The translations under genes were made by a program, and so were the position numbers. Below, piece after piece: positions 20,521 through 29,304 of a stretch of DNA of 64,000 nucleotides (within the stretch, counting starts at the first letter, position 1; the number at the start of each line of letters is the position of its first letter). This DNA is from an uncultured Oxalobacteraceae bacterium (GTDB taxonomy: Bacteria > Pseudomonadota > Gammaproteobacteria > Burkholderiales > Burkholderiaceae_D), in the NCBI GenBank assembly GCA_903862415.1, contig CAIOYD010000066.1, forward strand, positions 1 through 64,000, written 5' to 3'. Below the pieces are notes generated by a model that saw nothing but the letters and a program-made list of their open reading frames with translations, made no database searches and was not told where the DNA came from.

Positions 20521-20955
20521 TTAACACAAACTGACGGTTTTACAACCACTAGTGGAACTGTCCCACACCACCAGAATACTGCCATTCGCTCCACTCAACG
20601 TGGGCTGCAAAATATAGGTGGTGCTCACACCCAGCGAAGCTGAACTGGTTGCCGTCACCACACCCGAATCCACCGAGGCTACGCTCTGCACATATCCGGT
20701 TGCCGTAGCACTAGCAGGCACGCCATTGGCGCCGCTGGCACAACCACTGATGCCACCACCGAGAGGCAAACCCTGCTGCACCACACACACTTCGACGCCA
20801 ATTTTAAACGGTGCTGCTGCCAGCACGACTTCGGCAAAGCGGGCTTTTTGAGTGTAGGTCTGATATTGAGGCACCGCAATCGCCGCCAGTATGCCGATGA
20901 TCGCAATCACAATCATCAGCTCGATTAAAGTAAATCCACTGTTTCGGGTGTGCAT
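20521..20955 (-). CDS. Second type IV pilin, paralog of pilA
   Basis: A 144-residue pilin with a 7-residue leader (MHTRNSG) and [20 protein letters not shown], the same mature N-terminus as pilA through QYQTYT. The globular parts also align (APFK, GVEVC against AVELC, shared NG(I/V)P.SATA.GYV.SVA stretch), pointing to tandem duplication. It ends in a Cys pair (SGCKTVSLC). AGGAA lies 9 bases before the ATG at 20955. It has its own sigma-54 promoter. It may be an alternative major pilin or an antigenic variant. Confidence 0.93.
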   Translation of the reverse strand: MHTRNSGFTLIELMIVIAIIGILAAIAVPQYQTYTQKARFAEVVLAAAPFKIGVEVCVVQQGLPLGGGISGCASGANGVPASATATGYVQSVASVDSGVVTATSSASLGVSTTYILQPTLSGANGSILVVWDSSTSGCKTVSLC

Positions 20956-20993
20956 AGCGTTCCTGACCGGTGTATTGTTATTGTCAATACATA

Positions 20994-21009
20994 AGCAACA
21001 AACAAGCCA
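20994..21009 (-). promoter_or_regulatory. Sigma-54 promoter of the second pilin
   Basis: Minus-strand TGGCTTGTTTGTTGCT has the invariant GG and GC of a -24/-12 promoter with TGGC-N7-TTGCT spacing. It lies about 39 bases upstream of the ATG at 20955, matching the layout at pilA. The -24 half is less canonical than the pilA promoter (TGGCTTG against TGGCACG), so it may be weaker. Confidence 0.7.
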
Positions 21010-21034
21010 TGCTGTGTAACCAGCACGCTTGTGC

Positions 21035-21619
21035 TCAGGCAAATTCAAACATCAGCCGGGTTCCGGAGAGCTCAATCACATCGCTCGGACGCAGTTCAAA
21101 GGCATTTTTGCCGATCTCATTGTCATTCACCAGGGTCATCTGCAAGCCTTCAATATGTCGGAGCAAATAGCTGTTATTGATACGCGAAATCGTCGCCACC
21201 TGCACTCCCGGGGTACCTAGAGTGGTCAATTCTTTGCTCAATACCAGTTTTTTACCTTCATTGCTGCCATTGAGCACTTTGACCAGTGCAGGAATAGTTG
21301 GCTTGGCCGACTTGGCGGTGTGGGCTTCGGATTCATACTTTAACTGATAGCGCGCCAACGTAATCACGTCGCCATTCTGCAAAAAATGACGTTTGATTGG
21401 CTGACCATTCACCTGAGTACCGTTGGTGCTGTTGCGATCTTCCAGAAACGAGTCATTGCTGCTATTGCCATTGCTGGTCACCACTGCATGCTCGCCACTG
21501 ATGGCCAGATGGTTTAACACCACGTCATTGGTTGGACGACGACCGATGGTGATCCGGGATTTGTTGAGTGCTATTTCCTGTAAGATTGCGCCATCTAACG
21601 TCACACTTAGCTTTGCCAT
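21035..21619 (-). CDS. FHA-domain protein
   Basis: A 194-residue protein with an N-terminal forkhead-associated domain (~residues 20-95) holding the phosphothreonine-binding motifs [18 protein letters not shown] and [10 protein letters not shown]. The second half (~105-194) looks like another, degenerate FHA-like beta sandwich ([25 protein letters not shown]). No membrane span or signal peptide. FHA domains read Ser/Thr phosphorylation, and the PP2C phosphatase next door (same strand) suggests a shared phospho-signalling circuit. No Ser/Thr kinase is present in the window. Confidence 0.88.
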   Translation of the reverse strand: MAKLSVTLDGAILQEIALNKSRITIGRRPTNDVVLNHLAISGEHAVVTSNGNSSNDSFLEDRNSTNGTQVNGQPIKRHFLQNGDVITLARYQLKYESEAHTAKSAKPTIPALVKVLNGSNEGKKLVLSKELTTLGTPGVQVATISRINNSYLLRHIEGLQMTLVNDNEIGKNAFELRPSDVIELSGTRLMFEFA

Positions 21620-21752
21620 TACGAAACTTCCTGTCTGATTTTTGTCACATGCGGGTTAAATTATTGCCTGAATAGCTAATTTTGAACTAAAAATTAACAA
21701 CCTGGGATCACCAGAGCATTTTTAGTGCCAGCTATTGAAGAGCGTGTCGATT

Positions 21753-22517
21753 TCAACTCACTCTGAATAAGATAACGGAAATATTATCGCGCCCACCTGC
21801 CTCATTGGCCAGCATGATCAGTTCAGCGCACATATCCTGCATGGAAAATTGTTTTTTCGATAATGTTTCCTGAATTTGCCGGTCAGATACCATATCGGTC
21901 AAGCCATCGGAGCACAGCAGATACAGGTCGCCGGTCTGTATTTTGTGGCAGTTGATTTCCACTTCGACCGGTATCAGTACGCCCACGGCCCGGGTAACCA
22001 GATTTTTAATATCCGAGGTCAGCGCCGATTCGGCACTGATCATGCCGGCATCGATTTGCTCCTGCACCACGGAATGATCGTGGGTGATCTGAGCGAATGT
22101 ACCCTGGCGCAAACGGTAAGCACGGGAATCGCCGACATGAGCAATCAACAGGTTATCACGGTCGCACAGACCCATGACCAGAGTGGTGCCCATACCAAAA
22201 TACTGCGCCTCGCTGTACGCGGCATGCAAAATGGTGGCATTGGCCAGCTCTATCGCTTCCACGATAAGCTGTTGCAAATCATGTAATTTATAAGGCAGCA
22301 ACTGCACCAAAAAACGGTTGAGCTTGGCGTCGATGTAATCGCGTATCACGGTCAGAGCCATTTCACTGGCCACTTCACCAGCGTTATATCCCCCCATACC
22401 GTCGGCCAGAATGACCATGGCATGTTCAGCACAGATGGCGATCGCATCTTCATTATGCACACGCTTTAAACCAATATCGGTTTGCGCGGCATATTCTATG
22501 CTGGTGCTGGTTGGCAT
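21753..22517 (-). CDS. PP2C-family Ser/Thr protein phosphatase
   Basis: A 254-residue metal-dependent phosphatase of the bacterial PrpC/Stp type. Motifs: RVHNEDAIAI near the N-terminus, VILADGMGGYNAGEVAS with the metal-binding Asp and Gly, LIAHVGDSRAYRLRQG, LLCSDGLTDMVSD and GGRDNISVILF at the end. All metal-binding Asp residues are visible. The ATG at 22517 has GGAG about 10 bases upstream. It likely reverses phosphorylation seen by the adjacent FHA protein; such pairs also occur around type VI secretion loci, which are not present here. Confidence 0.92.
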   Translation of the reverse strand: MPTSTSIEYAAQTDIGLKRVHNEDAIAICAEHAMVILADGMGGYNAGEVASEMALTVIRDYIDAKLNRFLVQLLPYKLHDLQQLIVEAIELANATILHAAYSEAQYFGMGTTLVMGLCDRDNLLIAHVGDSRAYRLRQGTFAQITHDHSVVQEQIDAGMISAESALTSDIKNLVTRAVGVLIPVEVEINCHKIQTGDLYLLCSDGLTDMVSDRQIQETLSKKQFSMQDMCAELIMLANEAGGRDNISVILFRVS

Positions 22518-22719
22518 GAACAAAAGCTCCCGTTGTGTTGTTGTTATAAACGGCTGTGACAGTTAACTATAGCAAACCCCACTACAACAAACGATGTTAT
22601 CGTTTTCAAAAAGTAACAATACTCAAAAATAACATTGTTTGGTAAATAAACAAATGAATTTCATACGTTTATGGTTAAAAAATGGTAAAAATACCAATTA
22701 AAACTTTCATTAAAGCAAT

Positions 22720-22746
22720 AAAAAAGGAAGCCGAAGCTCCCTTTTT
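22720..22746 (-). terminator. Rho-independent terminator after sucD
   Basis: Minus-strand hairpin GGGAGC-TTCG-GCTTCC (one G-U pair) with a UUCG tetraloop and a six-T run, 20 bases past the sucD stop. It ends the sucC-sucD transcript. Confidence 0.85.
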
Positions 22747-22765
22747 AGTGCCCTGCCAGCGTGAT

Positions 22766-23647
22766 TTACAGCATGGCTTTGAGCAGACGTGCCATTTCTG
22801 ATGGATTTTTAGTCGCTTTGATACCGCATTCAGCCATGATATCCAGTTTAGCCTGAGCGGTGTCAGCGCCACCGGAAATCAGAGCACCGGCGTGACCCAT
22901 GCGTTTGCCTGGCGGGGCGGTAACACCGGCGATAAAGCACACCACCGGTTTTTTCATGTTGTCGCGTATCCAGTAAGCGGCATTAGCTTCATCCGGGCCA
23001 CCGATTTCACCAATCATGATAACGGCGTCTGTGTCTGGATCATCGTTAAACATTTGCATGATATCGATGTGTTTCAAGCCATTGATCGGATCGCCACCAA
23101 TACCAACAGCAGTCGACTGACCCAGACCGAGCGCAGTCAACTGGCCGACGGCTTCGTAAGTCAGTGTACCGGAGCGGGACACCACGCCGATACGACCTTT
23201 GCGGTGAATGTGACCTGGCATGATACCGATCTTGATTTCATCCGGTGTAATCAGGCCCGGGCAGTTTGGTCCCAACAACTTGGTTTTGCTGCCGGCTTTG
23301 GCCATACGGTCTTTAAGCATCATCATGTCACGTACCGGAATACCTTCGGTAATGCAGATAGCCAGATCGAGTTCGGCTTCAACCGCTTCCCAGATGGCCG
23401 CTGCAGCACCTGCTGGTGGTACATAAATGACGGAAACAGTGGCGCCGGTAGCGGCTTTGGCCTCACCAACGTTGGCATAAATAGGAATGCCTTCGAAGTC
23501 TTCGCCGGCTTTCTTGGGATTGACACCCGCCACAAAGCAGTTTTTACCGTTGGCGTAGTCGCGGCACATACGGGTGTGGAACTGGCCGGTTTTACCGGTG
23601 ATCCCCTGCGTGATTACTTTGGTATCTTTATTGATTAAGATGGACAT
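22766..23647 (-). CDS. sucD: Succinyl-CoA synthetase, alpha subunit
   Basis: A 293-residue subunit that binds CoA and carries the phosphohistidine. It has the CoA-binding GITGKTGQFHT, the SRSGTLTYE segment, GIGGDPINGLKHID and the active-site His in RMGHAGALISGG. The enzyme makes ATP or GTP from succinyl-CoA in the TCA cycle. It lies 12 bases after sucC. Length is normal. Confidence 0.97.
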   Translation of the reverse strand: MSILINKDTKVITQGITGKTGQFHTRMCRDYANGKNCFVAGVNPKKAGEDFEGIPIYANVGEAKAATGATVSVIYVPPAGAAAAIWEAVEAELDLAICITEGIPVRDMMMLKDRMAKAGSKTKLLGPNCPGLITPDEIKIGIMPGHIHRKGRIGVVSRSGTLTYEAVGQLTALGLGQSTAVGIGGDPINGLKHIDIMQMFNDDPDTDAVIMIGEIGGPDEANAAYWIRDNMKKPVVCFIAGVTAPPGKRMGHAGALISGGADTAQAKLDIMAECGIKATKNPSEMARLLKAML

Positions 23648-23659
23648 GTCGGTTCCTTA

Positions 23660-24844
23660 TTATTGAGCAGAGGTGGTGACAAACGCGGCAGCAGCGGCAA
23701 CCACTTTCTGGGCGGCTTCTTCCATGGTGTCTGCGGAGATAATAGGCAAACCGGAATCTGCCAGCATTTTTTTACCGATTTCTTCGTTGGTACCCTTCAT
23801 GCGCACGACCAGTGGCACTTTCAGGGAAACGGCTTTGGACGCTGTGATCACGCCTTCGGCAATCACGTCACAACGCATAATGCCACCGAAAATATTCACC
23901 AGAATCGCTTTGAGTTCCGGATTTTTAAGCATGATCTTGAACGCTTCAGTGACTTTTTCTGCTGTGGCTCCACCACCTACGTCGAGGAAGTTGGCTGGTT
24001 CGCCGCCGAACAGTTTGATGGTATCCATGGTAGCCATGGCCAGACCGGCACCATTGACCAGACAGCCGATATTGCCATCGAGGGAAATATAGGCCAGATC
24101 AAACTTGGAGGCTTCGATTTCGGCCGGATCTTCTTCATCCAGATCGCGGTAAGCGACGATTTCTGGCTGGCGGAACAAGGCATTGGCGTCAAAATTGAAT
24201 TTGGCATCAAGGGCGATGATTTTGCCGGAACCGGTGACGATCAACGGATTGATTTCCGCCAGTGAGGCGTCGGTGGCCATAAAGGCAGCATACAAACCCT
24301 GCAACTGCGCGCGCGCGTCGGCGATGGAGCCTTCAGGCACACCGATTTTGCGGGAAATATCGTCAGCCTGAGCATCGAGCAAACCAGCGCTCGGGTCGAT
24401 AGCGATCTGATGGATTTTTTCTGGGTGCGAAGCTGCAACTTCTTCAATATCCATACCGCCTTCGCTGGACGCCATGAGCACTACGCGCTGGCTGATACGG
24501 TCGGTAACCATACTGATATACAGTTCTTGCTTGATGTCGGCACCTTCTTCGACCAGCAAACGACGTACTTTCTGACCTTCCGGACCAGTCTGATGCGTGA
24601 CCAGCTGCATGCCCATGATGGCATTGGCGTATTCTTTGACCTGCTCCAGGGTTTTAGCGACTTTCACGCCGCCGCCTTTACCACGGCCACCGGCATGAAT
24701 CTGTGCCTTGACTACCCATACCGGGCCGCCCAGGGTTTCTGCTGCCTTAACGGCATCTTCCACCGTCATACACGGAATTCCGCGTGGCACTGTCACTCCG
24801 AATTTACGGAGAATTTCTTTTCCCTGATACTCATGGATTTTCAT
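23660..24844 (-). CDS. sucC: Succinyl-CoA synthetase, beta subunit
   Basis: A 394-residue ATP-grasp subunit beginning [17 protein letters not shown], diagnostic for SucC. The nucleotide-binding region ([20 protein letters not shown]) and the C-terminal CoA-ligase fold ([22 protein letters not shown]) are intact. GGGAAA lies before the ATG. Forms the operon sucC-sucD, ended by a hairpin at 22720-22746. Confidence 0.97.
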   Translation of the reverse strand: MKIHEYQGKEILRKFGVTVPRGIPCMTVEDAVKAAETLGGPVWVVKAQIHAGGRGKGGGVKVAKTLEQVKEYANAIMGMQLVTHQTGPEGQKVRRLLVEEGADIKQELYISMVTDRISQRVVLMASSEGGMDIEEVAASHPEKIHQIAIDPSAGLLDAQADDISRKIGVPEGSIADARAQLQGLYAAFMATDASLAEINPLIVTGSGKIIALDAKFNFDANALFRQPEIVAYRDLDEEDPAEIEASKFDLAYISLDGNIGCLVNGAGLAMATMDTIKLFGGEPANFLDVGGGATAEKVTEAFKIMLKNPELKAILVNIFGGIMRCDVIAEGVITASKAVSLKVPLVVRMKGTNEEIGKKMLADSGLPIISADTMEEAAQKVVAAAAAFVTTSAQ

Positions 24845-24912
24845 GCGATTTCCCTTCAGACGCTTTTGTAATGAATTAAATTAAAAAAATGACCATGCAA
24901 ATTGAACTACTG

Positions 24913-25488
24913 CTATTCCGACTGCTCCGGCTGTTTAACCCAGCGCGGATAATATGCTGCCACTGCGCCGCCATCGAGCTTTAGGGCATGACAGCGATTT
25001 AACTGAAACGGTTGTTGTTGATTCTGCACATGTTCACTGCCGAGTTCATTGACACTGACCACATGACCGGCAAAGGCCTGTACCGCTGCCGTTGGTAAAA
25101 TTTGCGCCAGTTCGGTCAGGTGGGTGCAACCGCGATTGCCGCCCATACGCACACCAACTTCATGGCGAAACTGCTTGAGCAGATTCAACCCCACCAGCTT
25201 AGTGTAGTCGGGAGTGATGGCATTGCAATGACCGGGATAGGGATTAGCGGCAGAAACCGCTTCCACGGCCACGATATCCATGACGGAATTAATGCAAATC
25301 CGCAATCCGAGATCGTGGATAGGCTCGCCCGCAGGACGTACACCTGAGGCTAAATGGGTGTCGGTGCTTTTAAAATCCTGGATACGCGCTTCGATATCCC
25401 ACAGCTCATCCTCGCGGGCATAGGCGTCGATATGAATAATGCGGCTGTGCTGTAACACACGGCGGGAGCTGGGTGGTGAAAAAAACAT
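24913..25488 (-). CDS. DUF2889 domain protein
   Basis: A 191-residue cytosolic protein of the DUF2889 family: RIIHIDAYAREDELWDIEA, LASGVRPAGEPIHDLGLRI and RMGGNRGCTHLTELAQILP are its characteristic blocks. Biochemical function unknown. The gene usually lies between recX and sucC in Burkholderiales, and here follows that order except for the accessory cassette at 25824-27554. Same strand as sucCD; 68 bases separate it from sucC. ATG at 25488; weak ribosome site. Confidence 0.85.
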   Translation of the reverse strand: MFFSPPSSRRVLQHSRIIHIDAYAREDELWDIEARIQDFKSTDTHLASGVRPAGEPIHDLGLRICINSVMDIVAVEAVSAANPYPGHCNAITPDYTKLVGLNLLKQFRHEVGVRMGGNRGCTHLTELAQILPTAAVQAFAGHVVSVNELGSEHVQNQQQPFQLNRCHALKLDGGAVAAYYPRWVKQPEQSE

Positions 25489-25823
25489 GGAGAGCCGGGC
25501 TGTATTCTACTAATAAGTTCTTATTAGACTAGGTTCAAAAAAGCCGCATCGCGTCGTTGGCGCAGTTTCTACGCTAACAGCCGCTCTTGCGGCACTGCAA
25601 AATATCCGGCGATTTTAACACAGCTGCACTGGTCGCTGCAGTTTTCTGCGCTGCGGATTTTTTGCGACTCCCCCTGAATGTAGGGTGTACGGGATATTGT
25701 GTTTGAACTGACAATTCAACTGTGGTTATCCACAGTGACTCGTTTTTATTGAAAAAGTTATCTTTTTGACTCTTATTAACCCCAATGCACATGTCAGTGC
25801 AGTTCATTTTAAAAGGAAATAGC
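25489..25823. other. Intergenic region between DUF2889 gene and accessory cassette
   Basis: 335 bases without a convincing gene. It contains the perfect palindrome CTAATAAGTTCTTATTAG (25510-25527), just upstream of the DUF2889 start and overlapping the likely promoter zone (minus-strand TAGAAT follows it). A small hairpin CTGTGG-TTAT-CCACAG lies at 25720-25735. The right part is the leader of the cassette's first gene, with AT-rich promoter-like sequence but no firm -35/-10 pair. Confidence 0.6.
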
Positions 25824-26291
25824 ATGCTCCCACCATCAGCATCAACAACATCACCACCACCACCAACATCAACACCACAAAAAACATTATCACGAAGCAA
25901 TTCAGTGCCGCACTTATCTTCAAGAAAAACGCATTCTCAAACATATTCAAGCGACCCTCGCTCACCAATAACAAATCCATTTAATGATTCTATTGAAGTA
26001 GAATATCCGCGAAGTTTAGAATCCGGCAACTTGCGTGCCTTACCGCCTAACAGGGGAGTTTTATCCAAAATTGCCTCCTATATATTCAGCTGCTCCGGAG
26101 TCGCGGTAGCTCTGGGAACGGCGGCGCTTATTGTTGCGGGCGCACTGCTTACTTCCTCGGTTATTGGTGCCCCTGTCGGCATTCCCATGCTCATTGCCGG
26201 GGGTGGATTGATTGGCATGGGCATCGCCGGATCCATTGGCGGCATGGCGTATGCACATTATCCGCCGCAAATGCCATATCAAGCGGTGTAA
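25824..26291 (+). CDS. Small hydrophobic protein with a Ser/Thr/Pro-rich N-terminus, candidate type III secretion substrate
   Basis: A 155-residue protein of no recognised family. The first ~43 residues lack acidic residues and are packed with Ser, Thr and Pro (MLPPSASTTSPPPPTS...), the composition typical of type III secretion signals. Residues ~85-145 form two long Gly/Ala-rich hydrophobic segments (GVAVALGTAALIVAGALLTS, IPMLIAGGGLIGMGIAGSIG). The ATG at 25824 has AAAAGGAAA 8 bases upstream; the frame extends 13 codons upstream without a ribosome site. A terminator follows. The neighbour is an LcrH/SycD-like chaperone, whose family binds hydrophobic translocators. Secretion is inference only. 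Confidence 0.7.
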   Translation: MLPPSASTTSPPPPTSTPQKTLSRSNSVPHLSSRKTHSQTYSSDPRSPITNPFNDSIEVEYPRSLESGNLRALPPNRGVLSKIASYIFSCSGVAVALGTAALIVAGALLTSSVIGAPVGIPMLIAGGGLIGMGIAGSIGGMAYAHYPPQMPYQAV

Positions 26292-26327
26292 TTTGACCTT
26301 GTTTGCTCCTTAAATTGCTTGTTCTTT

Positions 26328-26363
26328 AAATGGGAAAAATTTGATTTTTTCCCATTTTTTATT
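26328..26363 (+). terminator. Rho-independent terminator after the first cassette gene
   Basis: AAATGGGAAAAA (26328-26339) pairs with TTTTTTCCCATTT (26345-26357) around a short loop, followed by a T run. It lies 36 bases past the stop and separates this gene's transcript from the chaperone-like gene. Confidence 0.85.
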
Positions 26364-26507
26364 TCTGCCTAACACTGACCACTTATTCCCCAAAAATAGC
26401 TGCCTGCGCACAAAACCTCATTCATTCTGCTGATGCTATTTAGCGGAATTCCACAATAGATCACTACCACAGAAAATTATAAAATTTAAATAAATGAAAG
26501 GAATGAA

Positions 26508-27161
26508 ATGAGTATCAGCAACCAAAATCAACTGAGTGACTTAGCTGTCATTCTGATGCAACAACAAGGTCTGCTATTTACTAATACCGATGAAGCGGAA
26601 CACTGCAAATTAGGACTCGTACAGGAACTGGGCGACATTACTGCGCACGCGCAGATATTTTTTGTCGAAGGCTTGCAGTTATTAAACCAGCTGAATCAGC
26701 CCATTATCAAAGCTACGGTGCAACAATTGCTGGCGCATCCGGATTCGTATGAGGAGCTGCAGAAAATACAGCAATCGGCAGTGCTCAACGAACCTAAAAC
26801 GCAGAAATTGTTTTATGAAGCGGTGAACAGTTTTTATGACTGCGGCGATACTCACCGCGAACAATGTGTTACCAGCGTTTTACTGGTACTGTTTCCATTC
26901 AACCCACAGTCCTATATCTATTTTGCCACGCTGATCTGGCGTCAGTGTGGCATCGCTGCTGCAGCCGCGTTCTATCATCAATTTGCTGAGGGGTTAAAAA
27001 ATCCACTACTGGATTATTTTGCCGCTGATTGCCTGCAAAAAAATGGCGAAAAATCCAAGGCCAAAATTCTGTGCCAGCGCGCACTGGCGACGATAGATAC
27101 CACAAATGATTATCATGAGCTGTTGCCTCAATTGCAGAATTTACTCACGCACTGTGGTTGA
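26508..27161 (+). CDS. Orphan LcrH/SycD-like (class II type III) TPR chaperone
   Basis: A 217-residue, all-helical protein without signal peptide. From residue ~100 it follows the TPR pattern of type III translocator chaperones (SycD/LcrH, IpgC, SicA): a first repeat around KLFYEAVNSFYDCGD, a second with FNPQSYIYFATLIWRQCG, and a third with LDYFAADCLQKNGEKSKAKILCQRAL, comparable in position to the AAECLLQKGELAEA block of SycD. The N-terminal ~95 residues are longer than in SycD and unfamiliar. AAAGGA precedes the ATG. No secretion apparatus genes lie nearby, so it is an orphan in this window. Its clients may be the two hydrophobic proteins flanking it. Confidence 0.7.
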   Translation: MSISNQNQLSDLAVILMQQQGLLFTNTDEAEHCKLGLVQELGDITAHAQIFFVEGLQLLNQLNQPIIKATVQQLLAHPDSYEELQKIQQSAVLNEPKTQKLFYEAVNSFYDCGDTHREQCVTSVLLVLFPFNPQSYIYFATLIWRQCGIAAAAAFYHQFAEGLKNPLLDYFAADCLQKNGEKSKAKILCQRALATIDTTNDYHELLPQLQNLLTHCG

Positions 27162-27179
27162 ATTTATTTACTTAATTTA

Positions 27180-27207
27180 ATGACAGAGCAAGTTAGTTTT
27201 TTATACT
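27180..27207 (+). promoter_or_regulatory. Sigma-70-type promoter of the third cassette gene
   Basis: ATGACA (27180-27185) and TATACT (27202-27207) with a 16-base spacer match the sigma-70 consensus at five of six bases each. A start near 27214 gives a leader of about 23 bases with AAAGGAAA before the ATG at 27237. The gene therefore need not be cotranscribed with the chaperone-like gene. Confidence 0.6.
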
Positions 27208-27236
27208 TTACTAATTAAACTTTAAAGGAAAATATC

Positions 27237-27554
27237 ATGCCCCAAGCTATCACCGCCTCGAACGATGAAATTATTATTTCAACTGTTAAAAGTGAGGAGG
27301 TTTGCCCTCAATTTATTCACTATCAACCGCCAAACCTTACGGTTTTAGAAAAAGTACTTAGTTTTTTACATATTCAACCAACCCAGCAGAATAAAAATGT
27401 GGCACGCTGTGCTCTTTCCCTCGCGGGATTAGCACTTGCTGCGGCAGGCATTGCAATCACTGTTGCAACCGCAGGTATTGCTGCCGTTGTGAGCGGCATT
27501 GTTATGCTCGTTGTTGGCGCTATATTTTGTGTTGTTTTCGCGCCTAAAAAATAA
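27237..27554 (+). CDS. Small two-span hydrophobic protein of the accessory cassette
   Basis: A 105-residue protein of no recognised family. Residues 1-60 are soluble with two Cys; residues ~60-102 form a hairpin of two Gly/Ala/Val-rich membrane spans (ALSLAGLALAAAGIAITVAT, VVSGIVMLVVGAIFCVVF) ending APKK. The two-span design recalls the first cassette protein, though the sequences are not clearly alignable. AAAGGAAA precedes the ATG, the same ribosome-site style as the other two genes. An imperfect hairpin (GCTTTAGGTGG...CCACTAAAAGC) follows the stop without a T run. Function unknown; a chaperone-bound secreted membrane protein is one possibility. Confidence 0.65.
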   Translation: MPQAITASNDEIIISTVKSEEVCPQFIHYQPPNLTVLEKVLSFLHIQPTQQNKNVARCALSLAGLALAAAGIAITVATAGIAAVVSGIVMLVVGAIFCVVFAPKK

Positions 27555-27653
27555 ACTTTACTATGCAACCAGCTTTAGGTGGCCACTAAAAGCATAAGGT
27601 GAATGGAGCAGCCAGTACCAACTGACTCATACAGACAGAGCAACCGTGTTAAA

Positions 27654-28130
27654 TTAATCAACCGACTGTATCTCGCCTCGCATGGCAATGCGGATGGCAT
27701 GCGAAGAAAAGCCGCGCTGAGCTAAAAAGCGGATTTGTTTAGCACGCTGTTCCGGAGATAAGGGAACTGCGTCATCCACATGATGGGCAAATTTTTTGTG
27801 CCACACTGCACAGGCGCGGGCGACTTCGGACTCGGCCAGTTCGGCTTTGCTTTGCGACATCAGTTCGGGTGCCAGGCCATGGGTTTGCAGTTCGGCCATG
27901 ATCCGGTTGCTGCCATAACTGGCGGCACGGCGACGCACCAGAGCTTCGGAAAAACGTTCACTCGATAAAAACCGCGCCTGTTCCAAAAAATCCAGCAAGG
28001 CTTCCACATCGTCCTCTTCCTGCGCGTAACGGGAGAGCTTGCGAGCTAACTCAAGCCGACTGTGTTCGCGCAGGGACAGGTACTGTAGCGCCCTATTCTT
28101 TAGACTGAGCTTTGCTTGCTTTGACGGCAT
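27654..28130 (-). CDS. recX: Regulatory protein RecX
   Basis: A 158-residue RecX-family protein that caps and modulates RecA filaments. Blocks [25 protein letters not shown] and [22 protein letters not shown] are typical, with C-terminal [16 protein letters not shown]. The ATG at 28130 (MPSKQAK) is preferred; an ATG at 28145 is also in frame. Either way the start lies inside recA (38-53 bases overlap), so recX expression is tied to recA transcription and probably to its translation. No clear Shine-Dalgarno. Confidence 0.92.
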   Translation of the reverse strand: MPSKQAKLSLKNRALQYLSLREHSRLELARKLSRYAQEEDDVEALLDFLEQARFLSSERFSEALVRRRAASYGSNRIMAELQTHGLAPELMSQSKAELAESEVARACAVWHKKFAHHVDDAVPLSPEQRAKQIRFLAQRGFSSHAIRIAMRGEIQSVD

Positions 28131-29235
28131 TGACCGGGCTTTCATCGGAATCGGCGGCGGCAGCGGCGGCTAATTTGGCAGCGGCGGCTTTGGATAACTT
28201 GGGTTCAACAATCGCAGGCAAGAGCGGTACGCCCAGATGTTGACGCACTTTATTTTCAATTTCACGCGATAAGGCCGGGCGTTCTTTGAGGTAGGTGCGG
28301 GCATTGTCTTTACCCTGACCGATGCGTTCGCCGTTATAGCTGTACCAGGCACCGGCTTTTTCAACGATTTTGGCGTCCGAGCCAAGGTCGAGGATTTCAC
28401 CTTCGCGCGAAGTACCTTCGCCGTACATGATGTCAAAGTGGGCTTCTTTGAAGGGAGGCGCAACTTTGTTTTTGACGACTTTGACTTTGGTTTCATTGCC
28501 AATGACTTCTTCACCCGATTTGATGCCACCGGTGCGGCGGATATCAAGACGCACAGAGGCGTAAAACTTGAGCGCATTGCCGCCGGTGGTGGTTTCGGGA
28601 TTGCCGAACATGACGCCGATTTTCATGCGGATCTGGTTAATGAAAATCACCAGTGTATTGGTACGATTGATGCTGCCGGTGAGTTTGCGCAATGCCTGTG
28701 ACATTAAACGGGCTTGCAGGCCGGGCAGTGAAGCACCCATGTCGCCTTCGATTTCTGCCTTGGGGGTGAGTGCAGCCACGGAATCGATGACGATTAAATC
28801 AATACTGCCGGAGCGCACCAGTGCATCGGTGATTTCCAATGCCTGTTCGCCCGTGTCTGGCTGAGAAATCAGCAGATCGGACAGGTTGACGTCGAGTTTT
28901 TGGGCATAGCCGACATCGAGTGCGTGTTCGGCATCGATAAAGGCACAAGTGCCGCCGAGTTTTTGCATTTCAGCAATAACTTGCAGGGCGAGTGTGGTTT
29001 TTCCTGAGGATTCTGGTCCGTAGATTTCCACTACCCGGCCGCGTGGCAAGCCACCAACGCCTAAGGCGATGTCCAGACCCAGAGAGCCGGTGGACACCAC
29101 GGAGACTTCTTCCACCACTTCGCCGTCAGCCATGCGCATGACGGAACCTTTGCCGAACTGTTTTTCAATCTGTGCCAGAGCAGCAGCGAGGGCTTTGGCT
29201 TTTTCTGCCGTTGGGAGTGGTTTTCTATCGTCCAT
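28093..29235 (-). CDS. recA: Recombinase RecA
   Basis: A 380-residue recombinase that forms filaments on single-stranded DNA, drives strand exchange and triggers LexA cleavage. It has Walker [39 protein letters not shown] and loop 2 [20 protein letters not shown]. The C-terminus (~residues 345-380) is unusually Ala-rich rather than strongly acidic, and overlaps recX. The ATG at 29235 begins [14 protein letters not shown] lies upstream. A LexA box is at 29327-29342. Confidence 0.97.
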   Translation of the reverse strand: MDDRKPLPTAEKAKALAAALAQIEKQFGKGSVMRMADGEVVEEVSVVSTGSLGLDIALGVGGLPRGRVVEIYGPESSGKTTLALQVIAEMQKLGGTCAFIDAEHALDVGYAQKLDVNLSDLLISQPDTGEQALEITDALVRSGSIDLIVIDSVAALTPKAEIEGDMGASLPGLQARLMSQALRKLTGSINRTNTLVIFINQIRMKIGVMFGNPETTTGGNALKFYASVRLDIRRTGGIKSGEEVIGNETKVKVVKNKVAPPFKEAHFDIMYGEGTSREGEILDLGSDAKIVEKAGAWYSYNGERIGQGKDNARTYLKERPALSREIENKVRQHLGVPLLPAIVEPKLSKAAAAKLAAAAAADSDESPVNAVKASKAQSKE

Positions 29236-29304
29236 GATATCTTTCTGCAAATAATTAGGTGGTGGTTCAACACAGGTCAGACAGGTTTTATTGCGATTGG
29301 TTGT

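Noticed and set aside
25726-25734. TTATCCACA, an exact DnaA-box match, inside a small hairpin
   Set aside because: A single 9-base match is expected by chance in a window this size, and there is no cluster of boxes or origin-type gene neighbourhood.
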